Position numbers and translations under genes: made by a program
Shown here: in pieces, positions 18,425-27,012 of the stretch
How the letters are laid out: each line of letters begins with the position of its first letter
Numbering within the stretch: position 1 is the first letter of the stretch
The notes under the pieces: generated by a model
What the model was told of the DNA's origin: nothing
Seen by the model: the letters and a program-made list of their open reading frames with translations, nothing else
The model's database searches: none
Assembly (NCBI RefSeq): GCF_021732705.1
Contig: NZ_JAKFUM010000006.1
Span: 162,198 to 226,197 of the forward strand
DNA length: 64,000 bases
Source: Nevskia sp.
GTDB taxonomy: Bacteria > Pseudomonadota > Gammaproteobacteria > Nevskiales > Nevskiaceae
Direction of reading: 5' to 3'

Positions 18425-18659
18425 ACAGTCGTGCAATTCTTTGACTGCCTCGCGTGTCGTCGCCTGCCACGGCTTGCGAGCGGTACGCGCGGTTTCCGGC
18501 CGGGAAGGGTCGGGCAGTTCGATCGACCGGCGGGGGCCGGCGATCCAGAACCGAGGCGCGCGTCGGCCCGAGGCCGACAGCGACGTCCGATCAGTTTCGT
18601 GCGAACAGCGGGCCCGCCGTCACCGGCCAGGGTTCTGGATCATCATGGGGGAGTACATC

Positions 18660-21158
18660 GTGAAGAAAGCGAACAGAATCGCGGGCTTGGCTGTTTCCGC
18701 GCTGGCCGCGGGCGCTTCTGCGCCGGCGCTGGCGACCGAATTCGATCTGAGCATCGCCGGGCAGGACTTCGGGGCCGTGCTGAACCAGACGCTGACCGCC
18801 GGCGTGGCGTTCCGCGTCGAGGCGCAGGACGCCCGGCTGATCGGCAAGAGCAACATCAATCCGAATGTCTGCAGCGGCGTCTATCAGCTCTGCCAGGGTC
18901 TGAACCGCACACAGAGCTACCCGGCCGAGCAACTGCGCCGGTCGCCCGGTGCCGCGTCGCTGAACTTCGATGACGGCAACCTCGCTTTCAACCGCGGCGA
19001 CATCACGCAGTCGCCGATTGTCTGGACCCACGATTTCAAGCTGCAGACCGGTGATTTCGGCTTCTTCTACCGCGGCCGCGCGATCTACGACCCGGCGCTG
19101 TATCACGGCACCGTCTACTCGGGGAACCGGATCACCAGCCAGAACTTCGCCACGGTCGGCACGTCCGGCGCGGTGCGCAGCAATCCGTCGAACCGGTATT
19201 TCCCGCAGGTCTTCGGTCCGGGCGGCCAGGTCACCGAGAACCGCAACGAGCTGGAAGGCCAGCAGATCGGTCTGCGCTACGACTTTCTCGATACCAACTT
19301 CTTCGGCTCGATCCCGATTCCGGGCGACCGCGAGCTGCAGTTCCGCATCGGCCGCCAGACCGTGCAGTGGGGCGAGTCGACGGTGGCGATCCTGAACTCG
19401 ATCAACCAGGCGCAGCCGATCAACGCCAACAGCTTCTTCCGCAGCGGCAACGGCCTGCTGGAAGACCTGTACATCCCGGTCAACATGCTGCGCGTGTCGA
19501 CCAACATCGTGCAGGGGCTCAGCGTCGAGGGCTATTACCAGTTCGAATCGCGCCGCGTCGAGATTCCGGTGCCGGGCACGTTCAACTCGTTCGTCGATCT
19601 CGGCACGACCAATCTGCGCCAGTTCGTCAACGCCAGCTTCGGCAGCGCGGCCGACGACTTCGAACAGCTCGCCGGCGGCCGCCTGGACAACCCGCTGACC
19701 GCAGTCACGCCGACTTCGCTGACCATTCCGCGCCTGCCGGACAAGAAGGCGAGCGATCAGGGTCAGTACGGCTTCAAGCTCAGCTACTACGCCGACTGGC
19801 TGAACAACGGTACCGAGCTCAGCGGCTACTTCCTGAACTATCACTCACAGCTGCCGTATGTCAGCACCTATTCGACCAATGCCAGCTGCGCCCGCCGCGA
19901 AGGCAGCGCCATCGGCATCGATGCCCGCAACACGACGGAATTCCTGCAGTCCTGCCCGAACCTGCCGATTGCGCTCGGTGGCGTGGCCGGCCAGACCTCG
20001 CTGACGCTCGACACGCTGCAGCTGCTGGCGGCGAGCCCGCTGTCGGCGCGGGACATCGGCGGCGATCTCGGTGCGTTCGCGAACCTGATCCTGCCGCGGC
20101 CGGGCCTCCAGATTTCCGATGCCGTGCCGTTCGATACCGCGCGCATCCAGCTGGAATACCCGGAAAACCGCAAGCTGATCGGCTTCAGCTTCAACACCAC
20201 GTACGGCGACTACTCGTATCAGGGTGAAGTGGCGTACCGCCCGAACCTGCCGCTGCAGGTGGCGATCGTCGACCTCGCGTTCGCCGCGTTCGGTCCGACC
20301 CTGACCCGCTGCCACGACGAGAGCCTCGGCTGCTTCGGCACGACGAACACGGTGGCGTTCACCGAAAACGGCGGCAACGCCTACAGCGTCTATCCGAGCA
20401 ACAACTTCGTCGACGGCAACGGCAACAACCCGTTCCCGGGCAACCTGAGCCTCGTCGTCGGATCGGTGCCGGGTTCGGCCCGTTCGTTCCCGAACTTCAT
20501 CATCCCGTACCGTGGCGGCACGATCGGCGAGAACGCGCCGAACTCCTACATCCAGGGCTACATCCCGGGCAAGGTGCTGCAGTACACGTTCGGCGCGACC
20601 CGCGTGCTCGGTGCTTCGGAAAACTGGATTGGCGCCGACCAGGTCATCCTGCTGTACGAAGTCGCCGCGACGCACATCCTGAACCTGCCGAACTTCAGCC
20701 GACTGCAGATCGAAGGGCCGGGCACGGCGTACACGTCGGCCAGCGCCGGCGCCGACGGCAGCGGCGCCGATGGCTCCCGCCTTGCATGCTCGACCAACCC
20801 GTCGTGCTCGTTCGGTCCGGACGGTCTGCGCTTCAATCCGTTCCAGGCCAACCGCAACCAGTTCGCCAATGCTTTCTCTGGCGGCTACCGCGTCGTCGGC
20901 CGCATCAGCTACGAGTCGGTGCTGCCGAGCATCTCGATCCAGCCGCTGTTCATCTTCCAGCACGACGTCTACAACAACGCGCCGGGGCCGGGTCCGAACT
21001 TCGTCGAGGGCCGCATCCAGCTGAACTCGCTGTTCGAGATCCGCTACGAGAAGGCGGCCTCGTTCACGATCACCTACAACCTGTACACGCGCGGCGGCGC
21101 CAACAACTCGATCCGCGACCGCGACAACATCGGCTTCTTCTTCCGCTACCAGTTCTGA
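18660..21158 (+). CDS. DUF1302 domain-containing outer-membrane-type protein
   Basis: About 832 residues from GTG 18660. The start was chosen because GGGGGAG sits six bases upstream and a clean signal peptide follows (KKANR then hydrophobic, ending at Ala-Leu-Ala); ATG 18645 is the alternative. The N-terminal stretch with F-D-L-S-I-A-G-Q-D and L-I-G-K-S-N, the body rich in aromatic beta strands, and the C-terminal N-F-V-E-G-R then I-R-D-R-D-N-I-G-F-F-F-R-Y-Q-F are DUF1302 features. The terminal Phe suggests insertion as a beta barrel. DUF1302 proteins often sit with DUF1329 lipoproteins in hydrophobic-compound metabolism, but no DUF1329 gene is present here. Function unproven. Confidence 0.85.
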   Translation: MKKANRIAGLAVSALAAGASAPALATEFDLSIAGQDFGAVLNQTLTAGVAFRVEAQDARLIGKSNINPNVCSGVYQLCQGLNRTQSYPAEQLRRSPGAASLNFDDGNLAFNRGDITQSPIVWTHDFKLQTGDFGFFYRGRAIYDPALYHGTVYSGNRITSQNFATVGTSGAVRSNPSNRYFPQVFGPGGQVTENRNELEGQQIGLRYDFLDTNFFGSIPIPGDRELQFRIGRQTVQWGESTVAILNSINQAQPINANSFFRSGNGLLEDLYIPVNMLRVSTNIVQGLSVEGYYQFESRRVEIPVPGTFNSFVDLGTTNLRQFVNASFGSAADDFEQLAGGRLDNPLTAVTPTSLTIPRLPDKKASDQGQYGFKLSYYADWLNNGTELSGYFLNYHSQLPYVSTYSTNASCARREGSAIGIDARNTTEFLQSCPNLPIALGGVAGQTSLTLDTLQLLAASPLSARDIGGDLGAFANLILPRPGLQISDAVPFDTARIQLEYPENRKLIGFSFNTTYGDYSYQGEVAYRPNLPLQVAIVDLAFAAFGPTLTRCHDESLGCFGTTNTVAFTENGGNAYSVYPSNNFVDGNGNNPFPGNLSLVVGSVPGSARSFPNFIIPYRGGTIGENAPNSYIQGYIPGKVLQYTFGATRVLGASENWIGADQVILLYEVAATHILNLPNFSRLQIEGPGTAYTSASAGADGSGADGSRLACSTNPSCSFGPDGLRFNPFQANRNQFANAFSGGYRVVGRISYESVLPSISIQPLFIFQHDVYNNAPGPGPNFVEGRIQLNSLFEIRYEKAASFTITYNLYTRGGANNSIRDRDNIGFFFRYQF

Positions 21159-21185
21159 CGCGGCCGAAGAGTGTCGAGGCAACCG

Positions 21186-21217
21186 ATGCCCGGCCGCAGT
21201 CTGCGGCCGGGCATTTT
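21186..21217 (+). terminator. Rho-independent terminator after the DUF1302 gene
   Basis: Two 14-base arms (ATGCCCGGCCGCAG and its exact complement) form a GC-rich hairpin, followed by a short T run. It is placed 28 bp after the stop codon. Confidence 0.85.
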
Positions 21218-21397
21218 CCTGTCTGCGGATCGGTGGTTGCGCGGGGCGTGCCGTGATCGGTCCGTCGATCGGACGAGCAAACCGTCTACCATTTGCGCCG
21301 TCGACCGATTTCACCCGCCTTCCCGGAGCCTTGCCTTGACCGCCGTTGCCTTGACGCTGCCCGCACACCCGATCGTCCGCTGCCGGAAGCGCGGGTC

Positions 21398-22636
21398 ATG
21401 AGCCTGACCAGCACGGTGGTGATCGTCGGCGCTGGCCAGGCCGGCAGCGAACTGGCCGCGGAACTGCGCACGCTGGGGCATACCGGCCGCGTCGTGATGA
21501 TCGGCGACGAGCCGTCGCTGCCGTACAAGCGGCCGCCGCTGTCGAAAGGCTTTCTGACGGGCGCCGTCAGCACCGAGCAGCTGCTGGTGCGCAATGCCGC
21601 CGCGTACGAGCGCAACAGCATCGAGTTCATCGGCGGCACGCGGGTCACCGCGATCGACCGCAAGGCGAAGTCGGTGGCCTTGTCCGATGGCCGCACGCTG
21701 GCCTACGACAAGCTGGCGCTGACCACTGGCGGACAGGCCCGTCGCCTGTCGATTCCCGGCGCCGATCTGGGCAACGTGCTGACGCTGCGCTCGATCGCCG
21801 ATGCCGCGCAGTTGCAGGCGCAGCTGGTCGAAGGCCGGCGTCTGGTCATCGTCGGCGGCGGTTATGTCGGCCTCGAAGCGGCGGCGGTGGCGGTCAAGAA
21901 GGGCGCCAAGGTCACCGTGCTCGAAGGCGCGCCGCGGGTGCTGGCGCGGGTCACGGCACCGGAGATTTCCGAGTTCTACACCCGCGTCCATCGCGAGGAA
22001 GGCGTCGACATTCGCGTCGATGTCCAGATCGACGCATTCGACGGGGCCGATGGCGTCGTCACCGCCGTCCGGCTGGCCGACGGCAGCCGGATCGACGCCG
22101 ATTGCGTGCTGGTCGGCATCGGCCTCGTGCCGGGCACCGAGCTGGCCGAAGCGGCCGGTCTTGCCTGCAGCAATGGCATCGTCGTCGACGAATTCGGCCA
22201 GACCGCCGACCCGGACATCTTTGCCGCCGGCGACTGCGCCAATCGGCCGAGCGCGCTGCACGGCTGCCGCGTGCGGCTGGAGTCGGTGCCGAACGCGATG
22301 GAGCAGGCCAAGCACGCGGCGCGCGCGATGGTCGGCCAGCCGAAGGCCTACGACGAGCTGCCGTGGTTCTGGTCCGATCAGTACGAGCTGAAGCTGCAGA
22401 TGGCCGGCCTGTCGACCGGCTACGACCAGCTGGTGATTCGCGGCTCGACCGCAACCCGCTCGTTTGCCGCGTTCTACCTGAAGGAAGGCCGGATCATCGC
22501 GGCCGATGCGATCAGCCAGCTGAAGGAATTCGGCGTGATGAAGAAGCTCGTCGCCGGGCGCGCGCAGATCGCGCCGGATCGTCTGCGCGACGACTCGCTG
22601 GCCTTGAAGGATCTGGCGGCGGAAGCCGGCGTCTGA
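21398..22636 (+). CDS. NAD(P)/FAD-dependent ferredoxin reductase-like protein
   Basis: A 412-residue flavoprotein. The FAD Rossmann motif VVIVGAGQAGSELAAELR is at the N-terminus. Y-K-R-P-P-L-S-K-G near residue 50 is typical of the rubredoxin/putidaredoxin reductase family. A second dinucleotide motif, VIVGGGYVGLEAAAVAVKKG, lies near 150, followed by FAAGDCAN and a C-terminal reductase domain (LPWFWSDQYELKLQMAG). ATG 21398 is chosen because the fold starts directly after it. It would pass electrons from NAD(P)H to a ferredoxin or rubredoxin, for example for a P450 or dioxygenase; no such partner is adjacent. Confidence 0.9.
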   Translation: MSLTSTVVIVGAGQAGSELAAELRTLGHTGRVVMIGDEPSLPYKRPPLSKGFLTGAVSTEQLLVRNAAAYERNSIEFIGGTRVTAIDRKAKSVALSDGRTLAYDKLALTTGGQARRLSIPGADLGNVLTLRSIADAAQLQAQLVEGRRLVIVGGGYVGLEAAAVAVKKGAKVTVLEGAPRVLARVTAPEISEFYTRVHREEGVDIRVDVQIDAFDGADGVVTAVRLADGSRIDADCVLVGIGLVPGTELAEAAGLACSNGIVVDEFGQTADPDIFAAGDCANRPSALHGCRVRLESVPNAMEQAKHAARAMVGQPKAYDELPWFWSDQYELKLQMAGLSTGYDQLVIRGSTATRSFAAFYLKEGRIIAADAISQLKEFGVMKKLVAGRAQIAPDRLRDDSLALKDLAAEAGV

Positions 22637-22716
22637 ACCCGGCGCGCGCCGGCGGTGCGCGGCGCGACGTCGCTGCGCCGCCGACGTCGCCCGCGGCCGT
22701 GCGCGTCGTCATCGGC

Positions 22717-22743
22717 TTTGCCACAGCCGCTGGATGCTAGAAT
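22717..22743 (+). promoter_or_regulatory. Probable sigma-70 promoter of the polyprenyl synthase gene
   Basis: An extended -10 TGCTAGAAT ends at 22743 and a TTTGCC-like -35 lies about 15 bp upstream. It sits 76 bp before the chosen start. The -35 is weak, so the extended -10 is the main evidence. Confidence 0.4.
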
Positions 22744-22818
22744 TTCGGCATCCTCTTCCAAGCGACGCGGAATGCCGGGCCACGATTGCCCGATGTCTGC
22801 CTCCCAACCGCACCTTTC

Positions 22819-23880
22819 GTGACGATCAACCCCTTGGATTCCGCCTCAACCGCCAGCGCCTCCGCTGTCCTGGCCGGGATTCCGAAGCTGCCTTCGGGTT
22901 CCGGTCGATCGTCCGAACTGACCGCCATCCTGTCGCCGATCGCCGACGACATGCTTGCGGTCGATGCCCTGATCCGGGCCCGCCTGTCGTCCGAAGTGCC
23001 GCTGATCAACGAGATCGGCGGCTACATCATCGCGGCCGGCGGCAAGCGTCTGCGCCCGGCGCTGGTGCTGCTGATGGCGCGCGCAATCGGCGCGACCGGT
23101 GACCTGCCGCATCTGCTGGCCGTGGTCATCGAGTTCATCCATACCGCGACGCTGCTGCACGACGACGTCGTCGACCATTCGGACCGCCGCCGCGGCCGCA
23201 AGACCGCGAACGCGGTCTGGGGCAACGCCGGTGCGGTGCTGTCCGGCGATTTCCTGTACTCGCGCAGCTTCCAGCTGATGGTCGAAAGCCGTCGCATGGA
23301 AGTGATGCAGGTGATGGCCGACACGACCAACGCGATTGCCGAAGGCGAAGTGCTGCAGTTGATGAACTGCAACGATCCGGACATCACCGAAGCGCGCTAT
23401 CTGCGCGTGATCGAGCTGAAGACCGCGCAGCTGTTCCGCGCCGCGGCTTCGCTGGGCGCGATCGCGGCCAATGTGCCGGCCGAGCGCATCGGTCATTACG
23501 CCGAGTTCGGCCACGCCTTCGGCATGACCTACCAGCTGATCGACGACCTGCTCGACTACACGGCCGACCCGGAAGTCAGCGGCAAGAATCTCGGCACCGA
23601 CCTCGCGGAAGGCAAGCCGACGTTGCCGCTGCTGCATGCCATGCGCAACGGTTCCGAGCCCCAGCGTGCGCTGATTCGGGACGCGATCGCCAACGGTCGC
23701 GTCGATCGCATCGATGAAGTGCTCGAAACGGTTGAAGCCACCGGAGCGATCCCGTACACTCGCGCCCTCGCTGAGACACACAGTGATTCAGCGATCGAAG
23801 CGCTTCAGGGTTTGCCCGAAACCCGATACAAGAAAGCGTTGATCGATCTGGTTCGGTTCTGCCTCGGCAGAGAGAGCTGA
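22819..23880 (+). CDS. ispB: Octaprenyl (polyprenyl) diphosphate synthase IspB
   Basis: About 353 residues from GTG 22819; a TTG at 22786 is also in frame. It has the trans-isoprenyl diphosphate synthase motifs GGKRLRPALVLLMA, the first Asp-rich motif LLHDDVVDHSD, G-D-F-L-Y-S-R-S-F, and the second motif LIDDLLDYTAD. It elongates farnesyl diphosphate for the ubiquinone side chain. The gene is just upstream of tRNA-Pro. It is a housekeeping gene outside the photosynthesis cluster but draws on the same isoprenoid pool as crtE. Confidence 0.9.
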   Translation: MTINPLDSASTASASAVLAGIPKLPSGSGRSSELTAILSPIADDMLAVDALIRARLSSEVPLINEIGGYIIAAGGKRLRPALVLLMARAIGATGDLPHLLAVVIEFIHTATLLHDDVVDHSDRRRGRKTANAVWGNAGAVLSGDFLYSRSFQLMVESRRMEVMQVMADTTNAIAEGEVLQLMNCNDPDITEARYLRVIELKTAQLFRAAASLGAIAANVPAERIGHYAEFGHAFGMTYQLIDDLLDYTADPEVSGKNLGTDLAEGKPTLPLLHAMRNGSEPQRALIRDAIANGRVDRIDEVLETVEATGAIPYTRALAETHSDSAIEALQGLPETRYKKALIDLVRFCLGRES

Positions 23881-23911
23881 TCGAAGCGGCAAAAGGTTGT
23901 AACCGCAATTG

Positions 23912-23988
23912 CGGGGCGTAGCTCAGCTTGGTAGAGCGCTTGCTTCGGGAGCAAGAGGTCGTAGGTTCGAATCCTGTCGCCCCGACCA
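23912..23988 (+). tRNA. tRNA-Pro (anticodon CGG)
   Basis: A 77-nt cloverleaf: acceptor CGGGGCG pairs with CGCCCCG, the D arm contains AGCTCAGCTTGGTAGAGC, the anticodon stem-loop is CTTGC-TTCGGGA-GCAAG with anticodon CGG, the T loop is GGTTCGAATCC, and ACCA is encoded at the end. The unpaired-type C1 start is typical of bacterial tRNA-Pro. Confidence 0.96.
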
Positions 23989-24039
23989 TCGGATTGCGTG
24001 CTGAATCCCAGCCGATCCGGAACACGAGATCACCGCCGC

Positions 24040-24852
24040 ATGCCGATCTCGACTCCTTCCCCAGATTCCGTCGTCACACCGTCCGGCCTGCTGTCCGCAG
24101 ACGAGCAACCGGCGTGGCGAATCGAGCGTCCGCAGGCCCGGTCGCCGTTCGTGCTGTTGTGCGATCACGCCAGCTGCGACATTCCGCGATCGCTCGACAA
24201 CCTGGGTCTGTCCGATGGCGAACGCCAGCGCCATATCGGCTGGGACATCGGTGCGCTGGCGCTGTCCCGGAAGCTCGCCGCGTTGCTCGATGCCACGCTG
24301 ATCGCGCAGCGCTGGTCGCGGCTGGTGATCGACTGCAATCGCCCGCCGGGCACGCCGGAGTCGATCGTGGCGCGCAGCGAGCGCACGGTCATTCCGGGCA
24401 ATGCCTCGGTCAGCCTTACCGAGCGTGCGGCGCGCGAGCGCGAAGTCTTCCAGCCGTATCACGACACGATCCGCACCACGCTGGACCAGCGCGCGGCCCT
24501 TGGCGTGCCGAGCGTGCTGATCGCCGTGCACAGCTTCACGCCGGTGTATCTCGATGTTGCCCGGCCGTGGCACGCGGGTCTGCTGTTCCAGCGGGATGCG
24601 CGGCTCGCGGAAGCTTTGGCCGCCGAACTGCAGGCGCAGGATCCGTCGCTCGTCATTGGCCTGAACCAGCCGTACGCGATGGGCGATGACACCGACCACA
24701 CGCTGGTCGTCCACGGCGAGCGGCGCGGGCTTGCGCATGTCGAACTCGAGATTCGTCAGGACCTGATCGCCGACGATGCCGGTCAGCAGGCCTGGGCGCA
24801 GCGGCTGGCACGCTTGCTGCCTCCGCTTCTGCCACCGCTGCTGAACTTGTAG
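24040..24852 (+). CDS. N-formylglutamate amidohydrolase family protein
   Basis: A 270-residue protein from ATG 24040 (an earlier GTG at 23998 lies 10 bp after the tRNA). It has family motifs VLLCDHASCDIP near residue 35, HIGWDIGA near 65, D-C-N-R-P near 90, and IAVHSFTPV near 150, with conserved Asp/His residues for zinc. The family hydrolyses N-formylglutamate or related N-acyl amino acids, the last step of one histidine degradation route; no hut genes are nearby. Confidence 0.87.
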   Translation: MPISTPSPDSVVTPSGLLSADEQPAWRIERPQARSPFVLLCDHASCDIPRSLDNLGLSDGERQRHIGWDIGALALSRKLAALLDATLIAQRWSRLVIDCNRPPGTPESIVARSERTVIPGNASVSLTERAAREREVFQPYHDTIRTTLDQRAALGVPSVLIAVHSFTPVYLDVARPWHAGLLFQRDARLAEALAAELQAQDPSLVIGLNQPYAMGDDTDHTLVVHGERRGLAHVELEIRQDLIADDAGQQAWAQRLARLLPPLLPPLLNL

Positions 24853-24896
24853 CGCTGGCAGCGGATCGTCCGCTGCGCCACGGCAGGGGGTGCCCG

Positions 24897-25748
24897 ATGC
24901 AGATTCGATTCGGCTACGAACTGGTGTACCAGTGCCCACAGCCGACGCCGATGATCCTGAATCTGCACGTGCATTACTCACGTGCCTCGGACCTGATCCG
25001 GCCCGACCTGCTGGTGATCGATCCGCCGGTGCCGGTGTCGATGTATCGCGACGGCTTCGGCAACTGGTGCAGTCGGATCGTAGCCCCGGCGGGGCGCATC
25101 CGGCTGGCGGCCGATGGTCTGATCCGCGATCACGGCCGAGCGGAACACGCGCTGCCGTATGCGGAGCAGGTGCCGGTCGAAGCGCTGCCGGCGGAGACGC
25201 TGGTGTACCTGCTCGGCAGCCGGTACTGCGAGACCGACCTGTTCACGACCATTGCCTGGCAACTGTTCGGACACTCGCCGCCGGGCTGGGTCCGGGTCCA
25301 GACGATCTGCGACTGGGTGCATCACAACATCACGTTCGGCTATGCCTACGCGCGGCCGACCAAGACCGCGTGGGAGACCTACAACGAGCGTCAGGGCGTC
25401 TGCCGCGACTATGCGCATCTGGCGATCACGTTCTGCCGCTGCCTGAACATTCCGGCGCGCTACTGCACGGCCTATCTCGGCGACATCGGCGTGCCGAAGG
25501 TCGACGCCCCGATGGATTTCGCCGGCTCGATGGAAGTGTTCCTCGGCGGCGCCTGGCATCCGTTCGATCCGCGCAACAACCAGCCGCGCATCGGGCGCGT
25601 GCTGATCGCGCGTGGACGCGATGCCGCCGATGTCGCGATCACCACGACCTACGGCCAGCACACACTCGAACGCTTCCAGGTGTGGACCGACGAAGTGCCG
25701 GAAAGTGGCTCGCTGGCAGCGATGTCGCCCCCTGCAGGCGGCCTCTGA
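24897..25748 (+). CDS. Transglutaminase-like family protein
   Basis: A 283-residue cytoplasmic-looking protein with an N-terminal beta region and a transglutaminase-like core. The catalytic triad is visible as Cys169 (QGVCRDYAH), His221 (WHPFDP) and Asp224. Bacterial members are probably cysteine proteases or amidases rather than cross-linking enzymes. It lies 44 bp after the amidohydrolase gene in the same direction, so the two could be co-expressed. Confidence 0.87.
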   Translation: MQIRFGYELVYQCPQPTPMILNLHVHYSRASDLIRPDLLVIDPPVPVSMYRDGFGNWCSRIVAPAGRIRLAADGLIRDHGRAEHALPYAEQVPVEALPAETLVYLLGSRYCETDLFTTIAWQLFGHSPPGWVRVQTICDWVHHNITFGYAYARPTKTAWETYNERQGVCRDYAHLAITFCRCLNIPARYCTAYLGDIGVPKVDAPMDFAGSMEVFLGGAWHPFDPRNNQPRIGRVLIARGRDAADVAITTTYGQHTLERFQVWTDEVPESGSLAAMSPPAGGL

Positions 25749-25952
25749 ATCGTCTGCGAAGGCAGCCGGGGACCGCCTGCAGGCGACCCCGAATTGCCAC
25801 GTTTCTGTGTCATCGCCGAAGCCGGATTGGCGCAGGAACGCACATCTTGTTGTTCCGGTTGCGGTGTTCCACAGTAGGGGTCGCGTCGGCTCGCTGATCC
25901 GGTCACGGCTGGCGCCCCTTCATCCTAAAAAACTGTACCGAGGAGAATCACG

Positions 25953-26342
25953 ATGGGCATTTTTACGCATGTGGTCGTTGGCACCAATGATGTCGAGCGT
26001 GGCCGCAAGTTCTACGACGCCGTGCTCGACACGATGGGCCTGAAGCGCGTGATGAACTTCGACGCCGCTTCGCTGTGGAGCACCGGCGCCGCCGATTCCG
26101 ACCTGTTCATGATCACCAAGCCGGGCAACGGCCTGCCGGCGACCTACGCCAACGGCGGCACGATCAGCTTCGCCGCGTCGTCGCGCGCAGCCGTGCACAA
26201 GTTCCACGAAGTCGCCCTGGCCCATGGTGGCAAGGACGAAGGCGCCCCGGGTCCGCGTTCGTTCACCCCGACCGCATACGCCGCGTACGTCCGTGATCCG
26301 GATGGCAACAAGATCTGCTGCTACTGCTTCGCTCCGGCCTGA
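25953..26342 (+). CDS. VOC (glyoxalase/dioxygenase superfamily) protein
   Basis: A 129-residue single VOC domain with the first-module pattern TNDVERGRKFYDAVLDTMGL and the second-module ending YAAYVRDPDGNKICCYCF. A good ribosome-binding site GAGGAG precedes the ATG. VOC proteins bind a metal and catalyse isomerisation, epimerisation or C-C cleavage, or confer antibiotic resistance. The exact reaction is not readable. A strong terminator follows. Confidence 0.88.
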   Translation: MGIFTHVVVGTNDVERGRKFYDAVLDTMGLKRVMNFDAASLWSTGAADSDLFMITKPGNGLPATYANGGTISFAASSRAAVHKFHEVALAHGGKDEGAPGPRSFTPTAYAAYVRDPDGNKICCYCFAPA

Positions 26343-26392
26343 ACGACCGGAGTCGACGTTCCGGTCTCGTCCGGACGTTGACTGAAACAAGA

Positions 26393-26424
26393 AAGGCGGA
26401 GCCCTCGGGCTCCGCCTTTTTTTG
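26393..26424. terminator. Bidirectional rho-independent terminator
   Basis: AAAGGCGGAGCCC pairs with GGGCTCCGCCTTT, followed by a T run on the plus strand and an A run on the other side. It lies between the convergent VOC and P-II genes and can serve both. Confidence 0.88.
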
Positions 26425-26477
26425 TGTCCGGCGCATGGCCGGCGCGTCGGCCGTCGATGCGCCGATGAAGCTTCTGC

Positions 26478-26882
<405 letters not shown>

Positions 26883-26953
26883 TCAAGCAACGAGATCACC
26901 CGATGCCGCCGTCGACCGGGATCGGATCACGGCCGTGACGGCCCGACGCTCGG

Positions 26954-26996
26954 TGTCCGATAAAACGGACGAATCGATTGTCAACAGAAGTTGACT
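26954..26996. promoter_or_regulatory. Tandem PpsR/CrtJ-type sites upstream of crtI
   Basis: Two palindromes of the TGT-N12-ACA type, each one base from consensus: TGTCCGATAAAACGGACG (26954-26971) and TGTCAACAGAAGTTGACT (26979-26996). Seven bases separate them, the same gap as in the crtD/crtE region. PpsR/CrtJ tetramers bind such pairs and repress under oxygen. A TTGTCA-N17-TACTGT promoter (26978-27006) overlaps the second site. Confidence 0.6.
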
Positions 26997-27012
26997 CCGC
27001 TACTGTCCGGTC

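Larger units (their letters stand above)
18199..18659. other. Divergent intergenic region between tetR and the DUF1302 gene
   Basis: This 461-bp gap carries the putative TetR operator close to tetR and a 15-bp direct repeat (18389-18424) on the DUF1302 side. Long frames crossing it are poor candidates for coding. A frame open from 18441 is the upstream extension of the DUF1302 gene; it has no signal sequence until the start chosen below. Confidence 0.5.

Noticed and set aside
18441-18659. Start of the DUF1302 gene at 18441
   Set aside because: It would place about 70 basic, non-conserved residues before the signal peptide; GTG 18660 with GGGGGAG is better.
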